A stretch of DNA of 64,000 bases from Bin55 sp028819195 (GTDB lineage Bacteria; Pseudomonadota; Gammaproteobacteria; Pseudomonadales; Azotimanducaceae). Shown here one piece after another: positions 8,271 through 17,201 of the stretch; position 1 is the first letter of the stretch; the number at the start of each line of letters is the position of its first letter. Under the pieces are notes generated by a model, which saw nothing but the letters and a program-made list of their open reading frames with translations, searched no databases and was not told the origin of the DNA. A program made the position numbers and the translations under genes. The DNA lies in the NCBI GenBank assembly GCA_028819195.1, contig JAPPMF010000012.1, positions 62,001 to 126,000 of the forward strand, given 5' to 3'.

Positions 8271-10094
8271 CTAAATCTCAGTCGAATCAGTAGTATCTGT
8301 CGGTTCTTCTACATCACCGTAACGATCAGTCAAAACTGTCTTTAGCTGACTCGTCTCTAAATCTTTTTGAACGATACAACCTTCACTATCAAGTAAATAA
8401 GTCTTAGGAATGAATTGCACACCAAACTTTCGTGGTGTCGGACCATCGAAACCAAGGTTTTCACCTAAGTTTACCCAAGGCAGTTCTAGTTCTTCAGACT
8501 TTTGCATCCACGCTTCATCGGTATCATCTATTGACACACCGATGATTGCAAATCCTTGTTCGTGATAAGATTCGTACATTTCCTTCAGAGCTGGAAAACT
8601 AGCAACACACGGACCACACCACGAAGCCCAAAAATCAATCAAGATTCTGTCGTTATTTCGCAAAACATTCGTCAGAGATACTTCTTCACCATCTATGCTA
8701 GCTAGCTGGAAAGTTGGAACAATTTGACCAGGAACTAGTTTCAAGTCGTTTTCATTGACCTCAATCCGATGAGTCTTCTGTTCGATCAACGGATCAATAT
8801 TTAGTTCCGCGAATTCTTTATTAAACATAGTGCTAAGACGCTGATAGGCTTCAATTTCCACCTTAATCCACTCATCAGAATATGGAAACACATCGAGATT
8901 TAAGGCCGCAAAAGAAAGCCATGGATTTTCGGAAGTTAACGCTATTTCCTTTACAATATTTGCAGTCATCTCTTGGGCTTGCGTAGCTAATTTCACGAAT
9001 TCAGGTAACTCATCCTCACTCGGTTCTGAAATCAAATTCAAGATCACAGCATTCAAGTCTACGTGTTGACACTCTGGTGCTGCAGGATTATTTCTTGCAA
9101 ACTCAGTTTCACTGTTGCTGGTGTCTTCTTCCACTGGTTCCGCTGTTTCATTGGTCATTGCCACGGGTTCCTCAGGTGGTGCTTGTCGCATTTCTGACAT
9201 CATTGCTTCTCGTGCAACCCAGGACTGTTCCATTAAATCGAGCCAGTCATCATTCCACAGCCAAGAATCTACTAATTTCGAGTGCGCACCTTCACTCAAT
9301 GCCTTGACAGCGAATTCACCTGTATCGAGGACGGGTCTGATTTCATACTCAACTCCTGGTTCAGCAACCATAGCACCTGCCTGCTTGTAGGTGTTACCGT
9401 CGCGTAATTGCACATCAACCACGGCTAAATGTTCTACATCACTCTCAATCACAAACATTCCATCTTGGAGCATTACACTACCGAGTTGGACACTGCGTGG
9501 TCCGTCCGAATCATATATGGTGGACGTCAGCTGAACATTCGTCGAATCAAGATCTAGAGCAGTTTGGTCACCCAAATCCCCCGACAAGCGAAATCTCTTA
9601 GCAGTATCTTGAGAGTTCAAATCTAAACCCTTGAGTATCAGTTCATAGTTCCCTTTACCGATGTAGGTCACCAATACGAATTCAACATTTTTCTCTGCTG
9701 AGATAGCAACCTCAGTTGAGATTGGTTCAGTTTCATTGATCACAACTTCGATCGTAGCACGGATTTCAGACTGTAGATCTCCTTGAACACGACCGACGGC
9801 CGTAAATTTACTATCTGTAAATGAACCCTTCGCGAGCACTTCTCTTTTAAACGATCCATCGGCTTTAGCTATTTCTCGCGTCACAGTTACATCAACATTT
9901 GGGTACTCGATTGCTGCAGATTCTGTTGCTTCGGATCCTAGGTCTGATTGTGTTGTATTAGACTTTGGAGTTAAATCCAAAATTTCACCCACTATTTCAA
10001 ATCGGTCATGGCCGGCGAACGAGTGTATGAATTGACAACTACTGAGTAGTAGAACAGCAAGAACAAGTAACGAAAACAGTAAAGCTTTAAACAT
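8271..10094 (-). CDS. Lipoprotein with C-terminal TlpA/ResA-like thioredoxin domain
   Basis: A 607-residue envelope protein. The signal sequence ends in a lipobox LLLSSC with the lipidated cysteine at residue 20. Residues about 30-270 look like beta-rich segments with DUF4369-like character. Residues 280-340 are acidic and low-complexity. Residues about 455-590 form a TlpA-type thioredoxin domain with PTFQLASIDGEEVSL, FWASWCGPC (redox cysteines at 493 and 496) and a later PKTYLLDSEG. Family members reduce periplasmic disulfides, for example in cytochrome c maturation, but no such partner is nearby. The long N-terminal extension suggests a dedicated function. The gene has its own start (ATG) about 145 bases from the divergent acetyltransferase gene. 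Confidence 0.88.
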   Translation of the reverse strand: MFKALLFSLLVLAVLLLSSCQFIHSFAGHDRFEIVGEILDLTPKSNTTQSDLGSEATESAAIEYPNVDVTVTREIAKADGSFKREVLAKGSFTDSKFTAVGRVQGDLQSEIRATIEVVINETEPISTEVAISAEKNVEFVLVTYIGKGNYELILKGLDLNSQDTAKRFRLSGDLGDQTALDLDSTNVQLTSTIYDSDGPRSVQLGSVMLQDGMFVIESDVEHLAVVDVQLRDGNTYKQAGAMVAEPGVEYEIRPVLDTGEFAVKALSEGAHSKLVDSWLWNDDWLDLMEQSWVAREAMMSEMRQAPPEEPVAMTNETAEPVEEDTSNSETEFARNNPAAPECQHVDLNAVILNLISEPSEDELPEFVKLATQAQEMTANIVKEIALTSENPWLSFAALNLDVFPYSDEWIKVEIEAYQRLSTMFNKEFAELNIDPLIEQKTHRIEVNENDLKLVPGQIVPTFQLASIDGEEVSLTNVLRNNDRILIDFWASWCGPCVASFPALKEMYESYHEQGFAIIGVSIDDTDEAWMQKSEELELPWVNLGENLGFDGPTPRKFGVQFIPKTYLLDSEGCIVQKDLETSQLKTVLTDRYGDVEEPTDTTDSTEI

Positions 10095-10240
10095 AAAGAA
10101 ACCTCATTGTGAATGATGTTACGGAAACTCTGATTTTATTCACGCACATTTTATGCCATATAAGTTACCCAATCAAACAATTACGGCGATGATTTTCCCA
10201 TGAAGTGACTCAATGTTTCAACTCTAAAATGTTCTAGCCT

Positions 10241-10795
10241 ATGGCTGAAGAAATTTCCACATTTCGCGATCTTTCCCACGAACTTTACATTCGCCGAGTA
10301 CGTAATAACGATCGGCGTGAAATCATTACCATCGGAGTCTCAGGTCAAAATTTACATTACCCTTGGATAACTCCTCCATTGACATCGCAAACTTTTCGAA
10401 ATTACTTGAAGAGATCCCAGACCCATCAAAACGAAGGTTTCGTCGTTTGTCTGCAAGACTCAGATGAAGTGGTCGGAGTCATCAATCTCAACGACATCAT
10501 ACGCGGGTCGTTTTGGAATTGCAATATTTCCTACTATGTGAAAGTTGAACATCAAGGTAAAGGGTTCATGACCCAGGGATTGCGGTTAGTCATCGATTAC
10601 GCATTTCGGACAATCGGGCTTCATCGAATTGAAGCTGCTATCCAACCTCATAATGTTCTTTCGAAAAAGCTGGTCCAGCGGTGTGGTTTCCAATACGAAG
10701 GACTGGCAAAGCAGTTTTTATTCATCGACGGTGCCTGGCGTGACCACGAACGCTGGGCAATTTTCGACCATCGAAAAAATTTGACACAGGTTTAG
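10241..10795 (+). CDS. RimJ/RimL-type GNAT N-acetyltransferase
   Basis: Transfers an acetyl group from acetyl-CoA, probably to a protein N-terminus or small amine. The 184-residue sequence shows the RimJ/RimL pattern. After RDLSHELYIRRVRNNDR come VVGVINLNDI, then YYVKVEHQGKGFMTQGL (the acetyl-CoA pyrophosphate-binding Q/RxxGxG-like loop), then IEAAIQPHNVLSKKLVQRCGF and YEGLAKQFLFIDGAWRDHERWAI, all typical of this branch. RimJ acetylates ribosomal protein S5 in E. coli; equivalence here is likely but not proven. Its stop is three bases before the next start, so it probably forms one transcript with the S9 peptidase and ddl. Confidence 0.9.
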   Translation: MAEEISTFRDLSHELYIRRVRNNDRREIITIGVSGQNLHYPWITPPLTSQTFRNYLKRSQTHQNEGFVVCLQDSDEVVGVINLNDIIRGSFWNCNISYYVKVEHQGKGFMTQGLRLVIDYAFRTIGLHRIEAAIQPHNVLSKKLVQRCGFQYEGLAKQFLFIDGAWRDHERWAIFDHRKNLTQV

Positions 10796-10798
10796 TAA

Positions 10799-12736
10799 AT
10801 GACAAAAACAGTATTGCCCTATGGAACTTGGCACTCCAAAATTAATGCGAAAATGGCGACGAGTTCACATGTAAGTCATAGTGAATTGATGGAGGATTCT
10901 GGAAACCTATACTATTTGGAATTACGTCCTAACGAAGGTGGACGTACAACGATAATACGTCGTTCCATTGACGGAAGCATCCGCGAAGTTACTCGTTCAC
11001 CGTTCAATGTTCGGTCCATGGTTCACGAATACGGTGGTGCAGCATACACCGTTCATAACGATACAGTCTACTTCGTCAACAAAGACGATCAAGATATTTA
11101 TGTCTTAGATTTACAAACTGATTCACCGGCTACAAGACTCACTGACACTGGGAGAGCTATCCGGTATGCTAATCTTGTCGTCGATCCAGTTCGCCAAAGA
11201 ATCGCATGTGTCAGAGAATCACACGGAAAAAAAGAAGTCGTAAACGAACTCGTAACGCTTGATTTGATCAATGGAACCGAGTCGATTTTGCATTCTGGAC
11301 ACGACTTTTATGCTTCACCACAGTTTTGTCCGTGTCAAGGAAAAATGGCATTCCTTGGCTGGGATCTGCCTAATATGCCATGGGATGGTTGCAAGTTATA
11401 CATCGCTGATCTTTCCCGAGGCGGTGATATTGCACAAACTGTAGTAGTCGCGGGTGGTAAAGAAGAATCAGTTCTCCAACCCTGTTGGATCTCTAAAGAC
11501 GAGTTGTTGTTTGTTTCAGACAGGAATGGTTTCTGGAACATCTATCGATGGATCAACGGAAAAACCGAAGTGGTTTTCGAAGATAAAGCCGAATACGGAT
11601 TTCCGCTCTGGGTATTTCATATGCGAAGTCTCGTGTTGCTTGACAAGCAAACATTCGTCGCAGTAAGAATAGATGAACAAGGTGTGGATCTCGTGTTTGG
11701 TGACCTAGCGCAAAAAACCTGGCGTAGACTCGGTACCTCCAACTATACGAGCATTTCTTCCCCAGTTGCATTTAACAAGGGTATTGCCTTCATTGCAAGT
11801 TTTGCGGATGCGTTGCCCTCCATAGTGACGGTCGCGGACCTCCATACAATTCACTGCGAAACACTAGTTTGTTCCGGGGAATTAGCGCTTCCACAAGAAA
11901 CTATCTCAATCGGCCAACCGATCTGTTTTGAAAATGACCAAGGTCAGGTTGTACATGCAAACTATTACACTCCAAAAAACGATGAATTTACCGCACCTGA
12001 TTCCGATCTTCCACCACTCGTCGTTATGTCACATGGTGGACCAACGGGACAATCTAATGTGAGTTTTAGTTTTAAAGTTCAGTACTTCACTTCTCGTGGA
12101 TGGGCCGTTCTCGACGTTAATTACGGTGGTAGTACCGGATACGGTCGTGAATATCGTAATCGATTGATCGGTAAATGGGGTATTGTCGATGTTGCCGACT
12201 GTGTCGCTGGCGTACAACATCTTGTTGAACGAGGATTAGCTGACGAAAATCGGGTCGCAATTCGGGGAGGTAGTGCCGGAGGATACACTACTCTACGAGC
12301 TTTAAATACGACTAACGTATTTAAGGTCGGTGCTAGTTATTACGGTATTGGCGACATGCGCGCACTAGCTAGGGATACACACAAATTTGAATCGGAATAT
12401 TTGAGTAACCTGATACCGCCGGGACTGTTGGACAAACGCTCACCGATCAATTCTCTTGAGAACTTTGACTCACCGGTGATTTTTTACCAAGGCCAAGAAG
12501 ATGCAGTCGTACCTCCGAACCAAACTCAGTCAATGTATGACGCACTCGCGAAAAGAGGTATTACCACCGCGATGTTTCTTTTCGAGGGTGAAGGACACGG
12601 ATTTCGCCGTGCTGAATCCAACCAAATCGCGCTCGAATCAGAACTCACTTTCTTTTCCAGAGTACTACAAATCGAATTGCACGAAGTAAGTCCACATTGT
12701 TTAGACAGTGCGAACCTACAAAACCCAACATGGTAA
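10799..12736 (+). CDS. S9 family prolyl oligopeptidase / acylaminoacyl-peptidase-like
   Basis: A 645-residue serine peptidase with an N-terminal beta-propeller (residues about 20-370) and a C-terminal alpha/beta hydrolase domain. The catalytic triad can be read directly: S492 in RGGSAGGYT, D568 in QGQEDAVVPP and H600 in GEGHGF. VMSHGGPTGQ supplies the oxyanion region. There is no signal peptide, so a cytoplasmic role in hydrolysing short peptides (dipeptidyl or acylaminoacyl release) is likely. The specificity cannot be set from sequence. The stop codon overlaps the probable ddl start by seven bases (ATGGTAA), which indicates translational coupling. Confidence 0.93.
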   Translation: MTKTVLPYGTWHSKINAKMATSSHVSHSELMEDSGNLYYLELRPNEGGRTTIIRRSIDGSIREVTRSPFNVRSMVHEYGGAAYTVHNDTVYFVNKDDQDIYVLDLQTDSPATRLTDTGRAIRYANLVVDPVRQRIACVRESHGKKEVVNELVTLDLINGTESILHSGHDFYASPQFCPCQGKMAFLGWDLPNMPWDGCKLYIADLSRGGDIAQTVVVAGGKEESVLQPCWISKDELLFVSDRNGFWNIYRWINGKTEVVFEDKAEYGFPLWVFHMRSLVLLDKQTFVAVRIDEQGVDLVFGDLAQKTWRRLGTSNYTSISSPVAFNKGIAFIASFADALPSIVTVADLHTIHCETLVCSGELALPQETISIGQPICFENDQGQVVHANYYTPKNDEFTAPDSDLPPLVVMSHGGPTGQSNVSFSFKVQYFTSRGWAVLDVNYGGSTGYGREYRNRLIGKWGIVDVADCVAGVQHLVERGLADENRVAIRGGSAGGYTTLRALNTTNVFKVGASYYGIGDMRALARDTHKFESEYLSNLIPPGLLDKRSPINSLENFDSPVIFYQGQEDAVVPPNQTQSMYDALAKRGITTAMFLFEGEGHGFRRAESNQIALESELTFFSRVLQIELHEVSPHCLDSANLQNPTW

Positions 12737-13701
12737 ATCGGGTAGCAGTACTCGGGGGCGGCTGGTCCGTTGAAGCGGATGTTTCACGGTCCTCCGCTCG
12801 TCAAATTTGTTCTTCATTGGAAGCGAAGTACGACGTTTCGTATATCGAACTCACAAACACTTTAGCTCAAGATTTAATTGAGGTAGATCCACAAGTGGTA
12901 TTTCCAGTATTACATGGTGTACCTGGCGAGGATGGCACAGTACAAGGTTTACTAGAACTAATGGACTATGCTTTCGTAGGTAGCGACATGGTTGCAAGTG
13001 TGGTATCCATGAACAAATCGTTCTCGAAACAGCAATTCCGGCAGTACAACTTACCAATACTTGATGAAATCTTGGTTACCGCAAAAAATTTAGACGAAGT
13101 TTTAAGTCAAATCCGCGGTAAATTTTCCAACGGTGTTGTCTGTAAACCTATTCATGGGGGCTCGGCAGTTGGGGTAGAAATCGTACCAACAGGTGGAAAC
13201 ATTCGACAAGCGATTGAAAACTCTCTCCAATTCGATGACCGGGTCTTAGTTGAACCCTATGTACAAGGCCGCGAGATCACCGTCGGAGTCCTAGACTTAC
13301 ATGATTCCACTATCCAAGCACTTCCTGTGACCGAGATTTTGGTCGCACCTAATGAGTGGTACGACTTTACAAATCGTTACGCTATTGGCAAAAGTGAACA
13401 CGTTACTCCCGCAAAAATTGACAATGCTGTAACAAAAGAACTACAGGAAGTCGCCGTTCTCGCCCATCAATCCTTAGGCTGCCGAGACTTTTCTCGGGTT
13501 GACTTTTTGTTGGAACCTTCCAATCGTTTTTGGGTATTGGAAGTTAATAGCATCCCAGGCATGACCCCGACGAGTTTGTACCCGGATGGCGCGCGCGCGA
13601 TCGGTATCGAGTTTGAAGATCTTACCGACAAGCTCGTGCAAAGTGCGATCGCAAGGGGCAGTATCAGAAAATCCGCAAATATCATGCAACTACCCACGTA
13701 A
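12730..13701 (+). CDS. ddl: D-alanine--D-alanine ligase
   Basis: ATP-grasp enzyme that makes D-Ala-D-Ala for peptidoglycan precursors in the cytoplasm. VFPVLHGVPGEDGTVQG is the family signature. GSAVGVEIV, VEPYVQGREITVGVL and VLEVNSIPGMTPTSL are the remaining ATP, magnesium and product-binding motifs. I place the start at ATG 12730, giving 323 residues and MVNRVAVLGGGWS. That fits the family N-terminus better than an upstream in-frame start at 12697, which would add eleven residues lying within the peptidase gene. The gene is not in an mra/ftsQ cluster as in E. coli; it follows a peptidase by overlap. It converges on pyrD with only eight bases between the stops. Confidence 0.96.
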   Translation: MVNRVAVLGGGWSVEADVSRSSARQICSSLEAKYDVSYIELTNTLAQDLIEVDPQVVFPVLHGVPGEDGTVQGLLELMDYAFVGSDMVASVVSMNKSFSKQQFRQYNLPILDEILVTAKNLDEVLSQIRGKFSNGVVCKPIHGGSAVGVEIVPTGGNIRQAIENSLQFDDRVLVEPYVQGREITVGVLDLHDSTIQALPVTEILVAPNEWYDFTNRYAIGKSEHVTPAKIDNAVTKELQEVAVLAHQSLGCRDFSRVDFLLEPSNRFWVLEVNSIPGMTPTSLYPDGARAIGIEFEDLTDKLVQSAIARGSIRKSANIMQLPT

Positions 13702-13709
13702 GCTAACCT

Positions 13710-14735
13710 TCAATCGGTTTGAGATTGGAACTCATCGGTAGCTTCAACAATTTCTTTAATACAACCGGGGCCTCGGTAAACCAAAGCAGTATAAAGCTGG
13801 ATTAAATTTGCTCCTGCGGCAAGCATCGCGCAGGCGGACTCTCCATCCCAAATTCCGCCACAACCCACAACTACAAAATTTTCTCCGACATTTTCTCGTA
13901 CTAATCTAACGGTTCGTAGGGAATCCTGAAACAACGGTTTTCCACTCAAGCCGCCTCGTTTACTTGCATTTGTTGAAACTAAGCCAGTTCTCTGAATCGT
14001 CGTATTGGTCGCGATAATACCATCACAACCTGAATCTTTAATCACGGCACATAGATGCCGAACTGAATCCTCTTCAAGATCTGGCGAAATTTTTACCAGG
14101 ATCGAAACTCGATGTCGAAAACTATTCACAGCAGTTTCACGTGCCTGAACTAGACGACCCAATACCGGTTTTGCATGTTCAACCATCTGCAAATCTCGCA
14201 ATCCTGGAGTATTGGGTGATGAAATATTCACTGTAATAAAGTCAACACAGTCTTGTAATTGTTGAAAACAATACAGATAATCGTCGGCGGCATCTGATAA
14301 TGAGGTGTCAAAGTTTTTACCAATATTGACTCCTAGCGGTTTATCTATGGGAACTCTAGAAGTAACGACTCGTTGCACTAGAGCATCTACTCCGCGGTTA
14401 TTAAATCCTAAACTGTTGATGAGTGCATTATCGAATATGAGACGAAACAATCGTGGTGGAGGATTGCCAGTCTGTGAACGAGGAGTTACAGCACCTAGTT
14501 CCAAAAAACCAAATTTGAGTTTCAAAAGACCTGGCAAAGCAACTCCGTCTTTGTCAAATCCAGCTGCCAATCCAACCCGATTCTCAAAGTTCATGTCGAG
14601 ATGAGTGATGGCTCTAGAAATCTCCCGATTACTCGGTAAATAACCATACAGTCGCACGAGGCGAAGCGTCAGTAAATGAGCAAACTCAGGCGAAAAACTG
14701 AAGATCAGAGGACGAAAAAATTGATACAGATTCAC
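13710..14735 (-). CDS. pyrD: Dihydroorotate dehydrogenase (quinone), class 2
   Basis: Oxidises dihydroorotate to orotate in pyrimidine synthesis, passing electrons to the quinone pool at the inner membrane. The protein has 341 residues. The N-terminal MNLYQFFRPLIFSFSPEFAH amphipathic segment is the class 2 membrane and quinone-tunnel element. NRVGLAAGFDKDG and NRYG-like SLGFNNRGVDAL are FMN-site motifs. ITVNISSPNTPGLRDLQ carries the catalytic serine that marks class 2. VVGCGGIWDGESA is the phosphate-binding loop. It is convergent with ddl and separated by about 100 bases from the divergent MoxR gene. Confidence 0.96.
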   Translation of the reverse strand: MNLYQFFRPLIFSFSPEFAHLLTLRLVRLYGYLPSNREISRAITHLDMNFENRVGLAAGFDKDGVALPGLLKLKFGFLELGAVTPRSQTGNPPPRLFRLIFDNALINSLGFNNRGVDALVQRVVTSRVPIDKPLGVNIGKNFDTSLSDAADDYLYCFQQLQDCVDFITVNISSPNTPGLRDLQMVEHAKPVLGRLVQARETAVNSFRHRVSILVKISPDLEEDSVRHLCAVIKDSGCDGIIATNTTIQRTGLVSTNASKRGGLSGKPLFQDSLRTVRLVRENVGENFVVVGCGGIWDGESACAMLAAGANLIQLYTALVYRGPGCIKEIVEATDEFQSQTD

Positions 14736-14839
14736 TATGTTAAACTACTAAAGTTCGGTCACCTTGCCAAATTAGTGGATAATTTACCGTGAACAACGAT
14801 TATGTTGAATCAGAATATTAACTATAAGGATTATCGATA

Positions 14840-15781
14840 TTGAACACAGCATTGGAACGGGTACAAGCAGTAAACAATTGGTTGAATTCAAGAATAGTAG
14901 GTCAAAAAGCATTCACTCAACGTCTCATGATGGCACTGTTAGTTGGAGGGCATTTGCTTGTAGAAGGTGCACCGGGACTGGCAAAAACTAGAGCCATTAA
15001 AGAGCTATCGCGTGGGATTAAAGGTGATTTTCACCGGATTCAATTCACACCAGATCTACTACCAAGTGATGTGACCGGTACCGAAGTCTATCGTCCCGAA
15101 GACGGGACATTTGAATTTAAACAAGGACCAATTTTCCATAACTTAATCTTAGCCGATGAAGTTAACCGCGCACCAGCCAAAGTTCAATCTGCACTGCTCG
15201 AGGGTATGGCCGAAAAACAAGTTACTCAAGGTCGCGAAACCTACCAGCTTCCTCAGTTGTTCTTAGTCATGGCAACACAAAACCCTATTGAACAAGAAGG
15301 AACTTATCCATTACCGGAAGCTCAGTTGGATCGGTTTTTGATGCATATCAAGGTTGGTTACCCAGAAGTAGATCAAGAAATTGACATTCTGCGTATCAAT
15401 CGCAATGATTTGCTACAAAACGAAGAACCACCATCGGTAATCCTAGAACAAAGTGAAATATTTGATATTCGCCGTCAATTGTCGGAACTCTATATTACCG
15501 AATCGTTGGAACAATACATTGTTTCACTGGTTGTGTTTACGCGAACTAAACTCGAAAACGTCGAGTATGGCGCGAGCCCACGTGCAACTATAGCCTTAGA
15601 CCAAGCAGCACGCGCTAATGCTTGGCTAGATGGCAGAGACTTTGTGTCGCCAGACGATATTCAAACCGTTTTACATGATGTTCTCAGGCATCGAATAATT
15701 TTGAGTTACACTGCGGAAGCGAAGGGATATACCCCTCAAAATGCTATCAACGATACCCTAAACGCAATTCCGGTACCTTAA
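14840..15781 (+). CDS. MoxR-family AAA+ ATPase
   Basis: First gene of an operon pairing a MoxR ATPase with von Willebrand A-domain proteins. Such ATPases are thought to act as chaperones in maturation of partner complexes. The 313-residue protein has Walker A GAPGLAKT (43-50), Walker B with LADEVNRAP (acidic pair at about 106-107), the MoxR hallmark NPIEQEGTYPLPEAQLDRF, and a C-terminal lid. The chosen start is TTG, preceded by TAAGGA nine bases upstream; no ATG lies in frame before the first conserved block. The next gene begins 18 bases later. The target of the system is unknown here. Confidence 0.94.
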   Translation: MNTALERVQAVNNWLNSRIVGQKAFTQRLMMALLVGGHLLVEGAPGLAKTRAIKELSRGIKGDFHRIQFTPDLLPSDVTGTEVYRPEDGTFEFKQGPIFHNLILADEVNRAPAKVQSALLEGMAEKQVTQGRETYQLPQLFLVMATQNPIEQEGTYPLPEAQLDRFLMHIKVGYPEVDQEIDILRINRNDLLQNEEPPSVILEQSEIFDIRRQLSELYITESLEQYIVSLVVFTRTKLENVEYGASPRATIALDQAARANAWLDGRDFVSPDDIQTVLHDVLRHRIILSYTAEAKGYTPQNAINDTLNAIPVP

Positions 15782-15798
15782 ATCATAAAGAATTCTCT

Positions 15799-16698
15799 AT
15801 GCTCACTGGTCCTTATGTTTCCGTCGAAAGTTTAGTTCAGCTGTCGTCGGAAAGTAATGCAGTTCGCTGGCGACGCAACCGCTTGGGAGCTTTATCCGGC
15901 GAACGAATGTCGAGACAACGTGGTCGAGGTGTAGACTTCGAAGAAGTTCGACCTTATCAAATCGGTGACGATGTACGTAGTATTGACTGGAATGTCACCG
16001 CCAGAAAAAACGAACCCCATACCAAAGTTTACACCGAAGAACGCGAAAAACCGACACTTATTGTTGTAGACCAAACATCTACCATGTTTTTTGGTACCAA
16101 ATACCGTCTCAAAAGTGTCGCAGCCGCGGAGTTAGCTTCGAGATTCGCTTGGTTTACTCTTAAACGGAAGGACCGTTTAGGCGGTATAGTATTGGGTAAT
16201 AATGGTGTTTTCACAACTAAACCGTATCGCAATCGCGCTTCAGTGCTGAGGTTTCTGCAAGATGTAGCGCGAGCGAATCAGTCTCTGCGCGCTCATGACA
16301 GTCAACAACCAACCACCGATAAATCAGAACTCTGGTCCGAAATGGTTGTACAACTACGCCAAATAGCTCGGCACCAACATCGTGTGGTATTAATCAGTGA
16401 TTTTCGCGACACAACACCAGATTCAATACGAGAAGTACTCGAACGGAGCCGACATAACGAACTAGCGTTTGCGTTAATCTTCGACGAGTTGGAGCAAACA
16501 CTACCTCCAGCCAATTTATACTCAGTAACTAATGGTACAAACAGAGTGCTATTTCATAGCGCCAATCCGAAAACTCGACAAAGCTATCGACGTTTATTCC
16601 TTGAACGAATCGAATCTCTCAAGACTATGTGTATGGATCATTCGGTCCCTTTTACGATGATTGCAACCCACGAGTCGATGGACTCTTTCGCGCAATAG
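15799..16698 (+). CDS. DUF58 domain protein (MoxR-associated)
   Basis: A 299-residue cytoplasmic protein with the DUF58 core: LGALSGERMSRQRGRGVDFEEVRPYQIGDDVRSIDWN is spread over residues about 29-66, the family's most conserved block. It continues into a vWA-like fold with LIVVDQTSTM in place of the MIDAS sequence. In related operons DUF58 proteins sit between MoxR and BatA. It lies 18 bases after moxR and 6 bases before the next start. The role is probably to join the MoxR ATPase to membrane vWA partners; this is inferred from gene order rather than known for this protein. Confidence 0.92.
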   Translation: MLTGPYVSVESLVQLSSESNAVRWRRNRLGALSGERMSRQRGRGVDFEEVRPYQIGDDVRSIDWNVTARKNEPHTKVYTEEREKPTLIVVDQTSTMFFGTKYRLKSVAAAELASRFAWFTLKRKDRLGGIVLGNNGVFTTKPYRNRASVLRFLQDVARANQSLRAHDSQQPTTDKSELWSEMVVQLRQIARHQHRVVLISDFRDTTPDSIREVLERSRHNELAFALIFDELEQTLPPANLYSVTNGTNRVLFHSANPKTRQSYRRLFLERIESLKTMCMDHSVPFTMIATHESMDSFAQ

Positions 16699-16703
16699 TA
16701 AAA

Positions 16704-17201
16704 ATGCCAACTGATTCGATTCTACAACAGTTACGTGACATTCATGTACCAATAGAACCTGGATTATGGCCATTGTCTCTAGCTTGGTGGCTTCTCTTTC
16801 TGCTCATAACAATCATCATCGTTGGGAGTAGTTGGTGGTCGATACAAAGAATTGTTTATTTACGACCTTACCGAAAAATTCGTCATCAGGCCCGCGACCT
16901 CACCGCACAATTTGATCAAGGCGCGATCTCAGTCAGATCCTATGTGGCTGGGGTTAATCTGCTGTTTAAGCAGCTCATCGTGACACTAGATAAAGAACCC
17001 GCTGCTATGAAAATGTTTGGATCTGACTGGTTAACTTGCTTGAGTATGCGTTTTGATGAACCAAGATTTCTAATAGATTTCAAACTATGTTTTGGTATTG
17101 ATCAATACCGTAAGGACACTGAATTCAACGGCGAACAATTACGTGAATTAGTCACGAACACCTTGTTCAAAGTAAAACCAAAACGAGCATCGCATGCTTG
17201 A
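16704..17201 (+). CDS. DUF4381 small membrane protein of the Bat operon
   Basis: A 165-residue protein starting MPTDSILQQLRDIHVPIEP, then one membrane helix (residues about 24-45, WWLLFLLITIIIVG), then a cytoplasmic helical tail. This is the form of DUF4381 proteins encoded between DUF58 and BatA genes. The frame is open further upstream into the DUF58 gene, but ATG 16704 sits just six bases past that gene's stop and gives the family N-terminus. Its end overlaps batA by eight bases, suggesting coupled translation. No enzymatic motif is visible; it is probably a scaffold or anchor in the MoxR/Bat complex. Confidence 0.88.
   Translation: MPTDSILQQLRDIHVPIEPGLWPLSLAWWLLFLLITIIIVGSSWWSIQRIVYLRPYRKIRHQARDLTAQFDQGAISVRSYVAGVNLLFKQLIVTLDKEPAAMKMFGSDWLTCLSMRFDEPRFLIDFKLCFGIDQYRKDTEFNGEQLRELVTNTLFKVKPKRASHA

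Noticed and set aside
12697..12729. Upstream start for ddl
   Set aside because: It would add eleven residues encoded within the peptidase gene that do not resemble the ddl N-terminus; ATG 12730 fits better.
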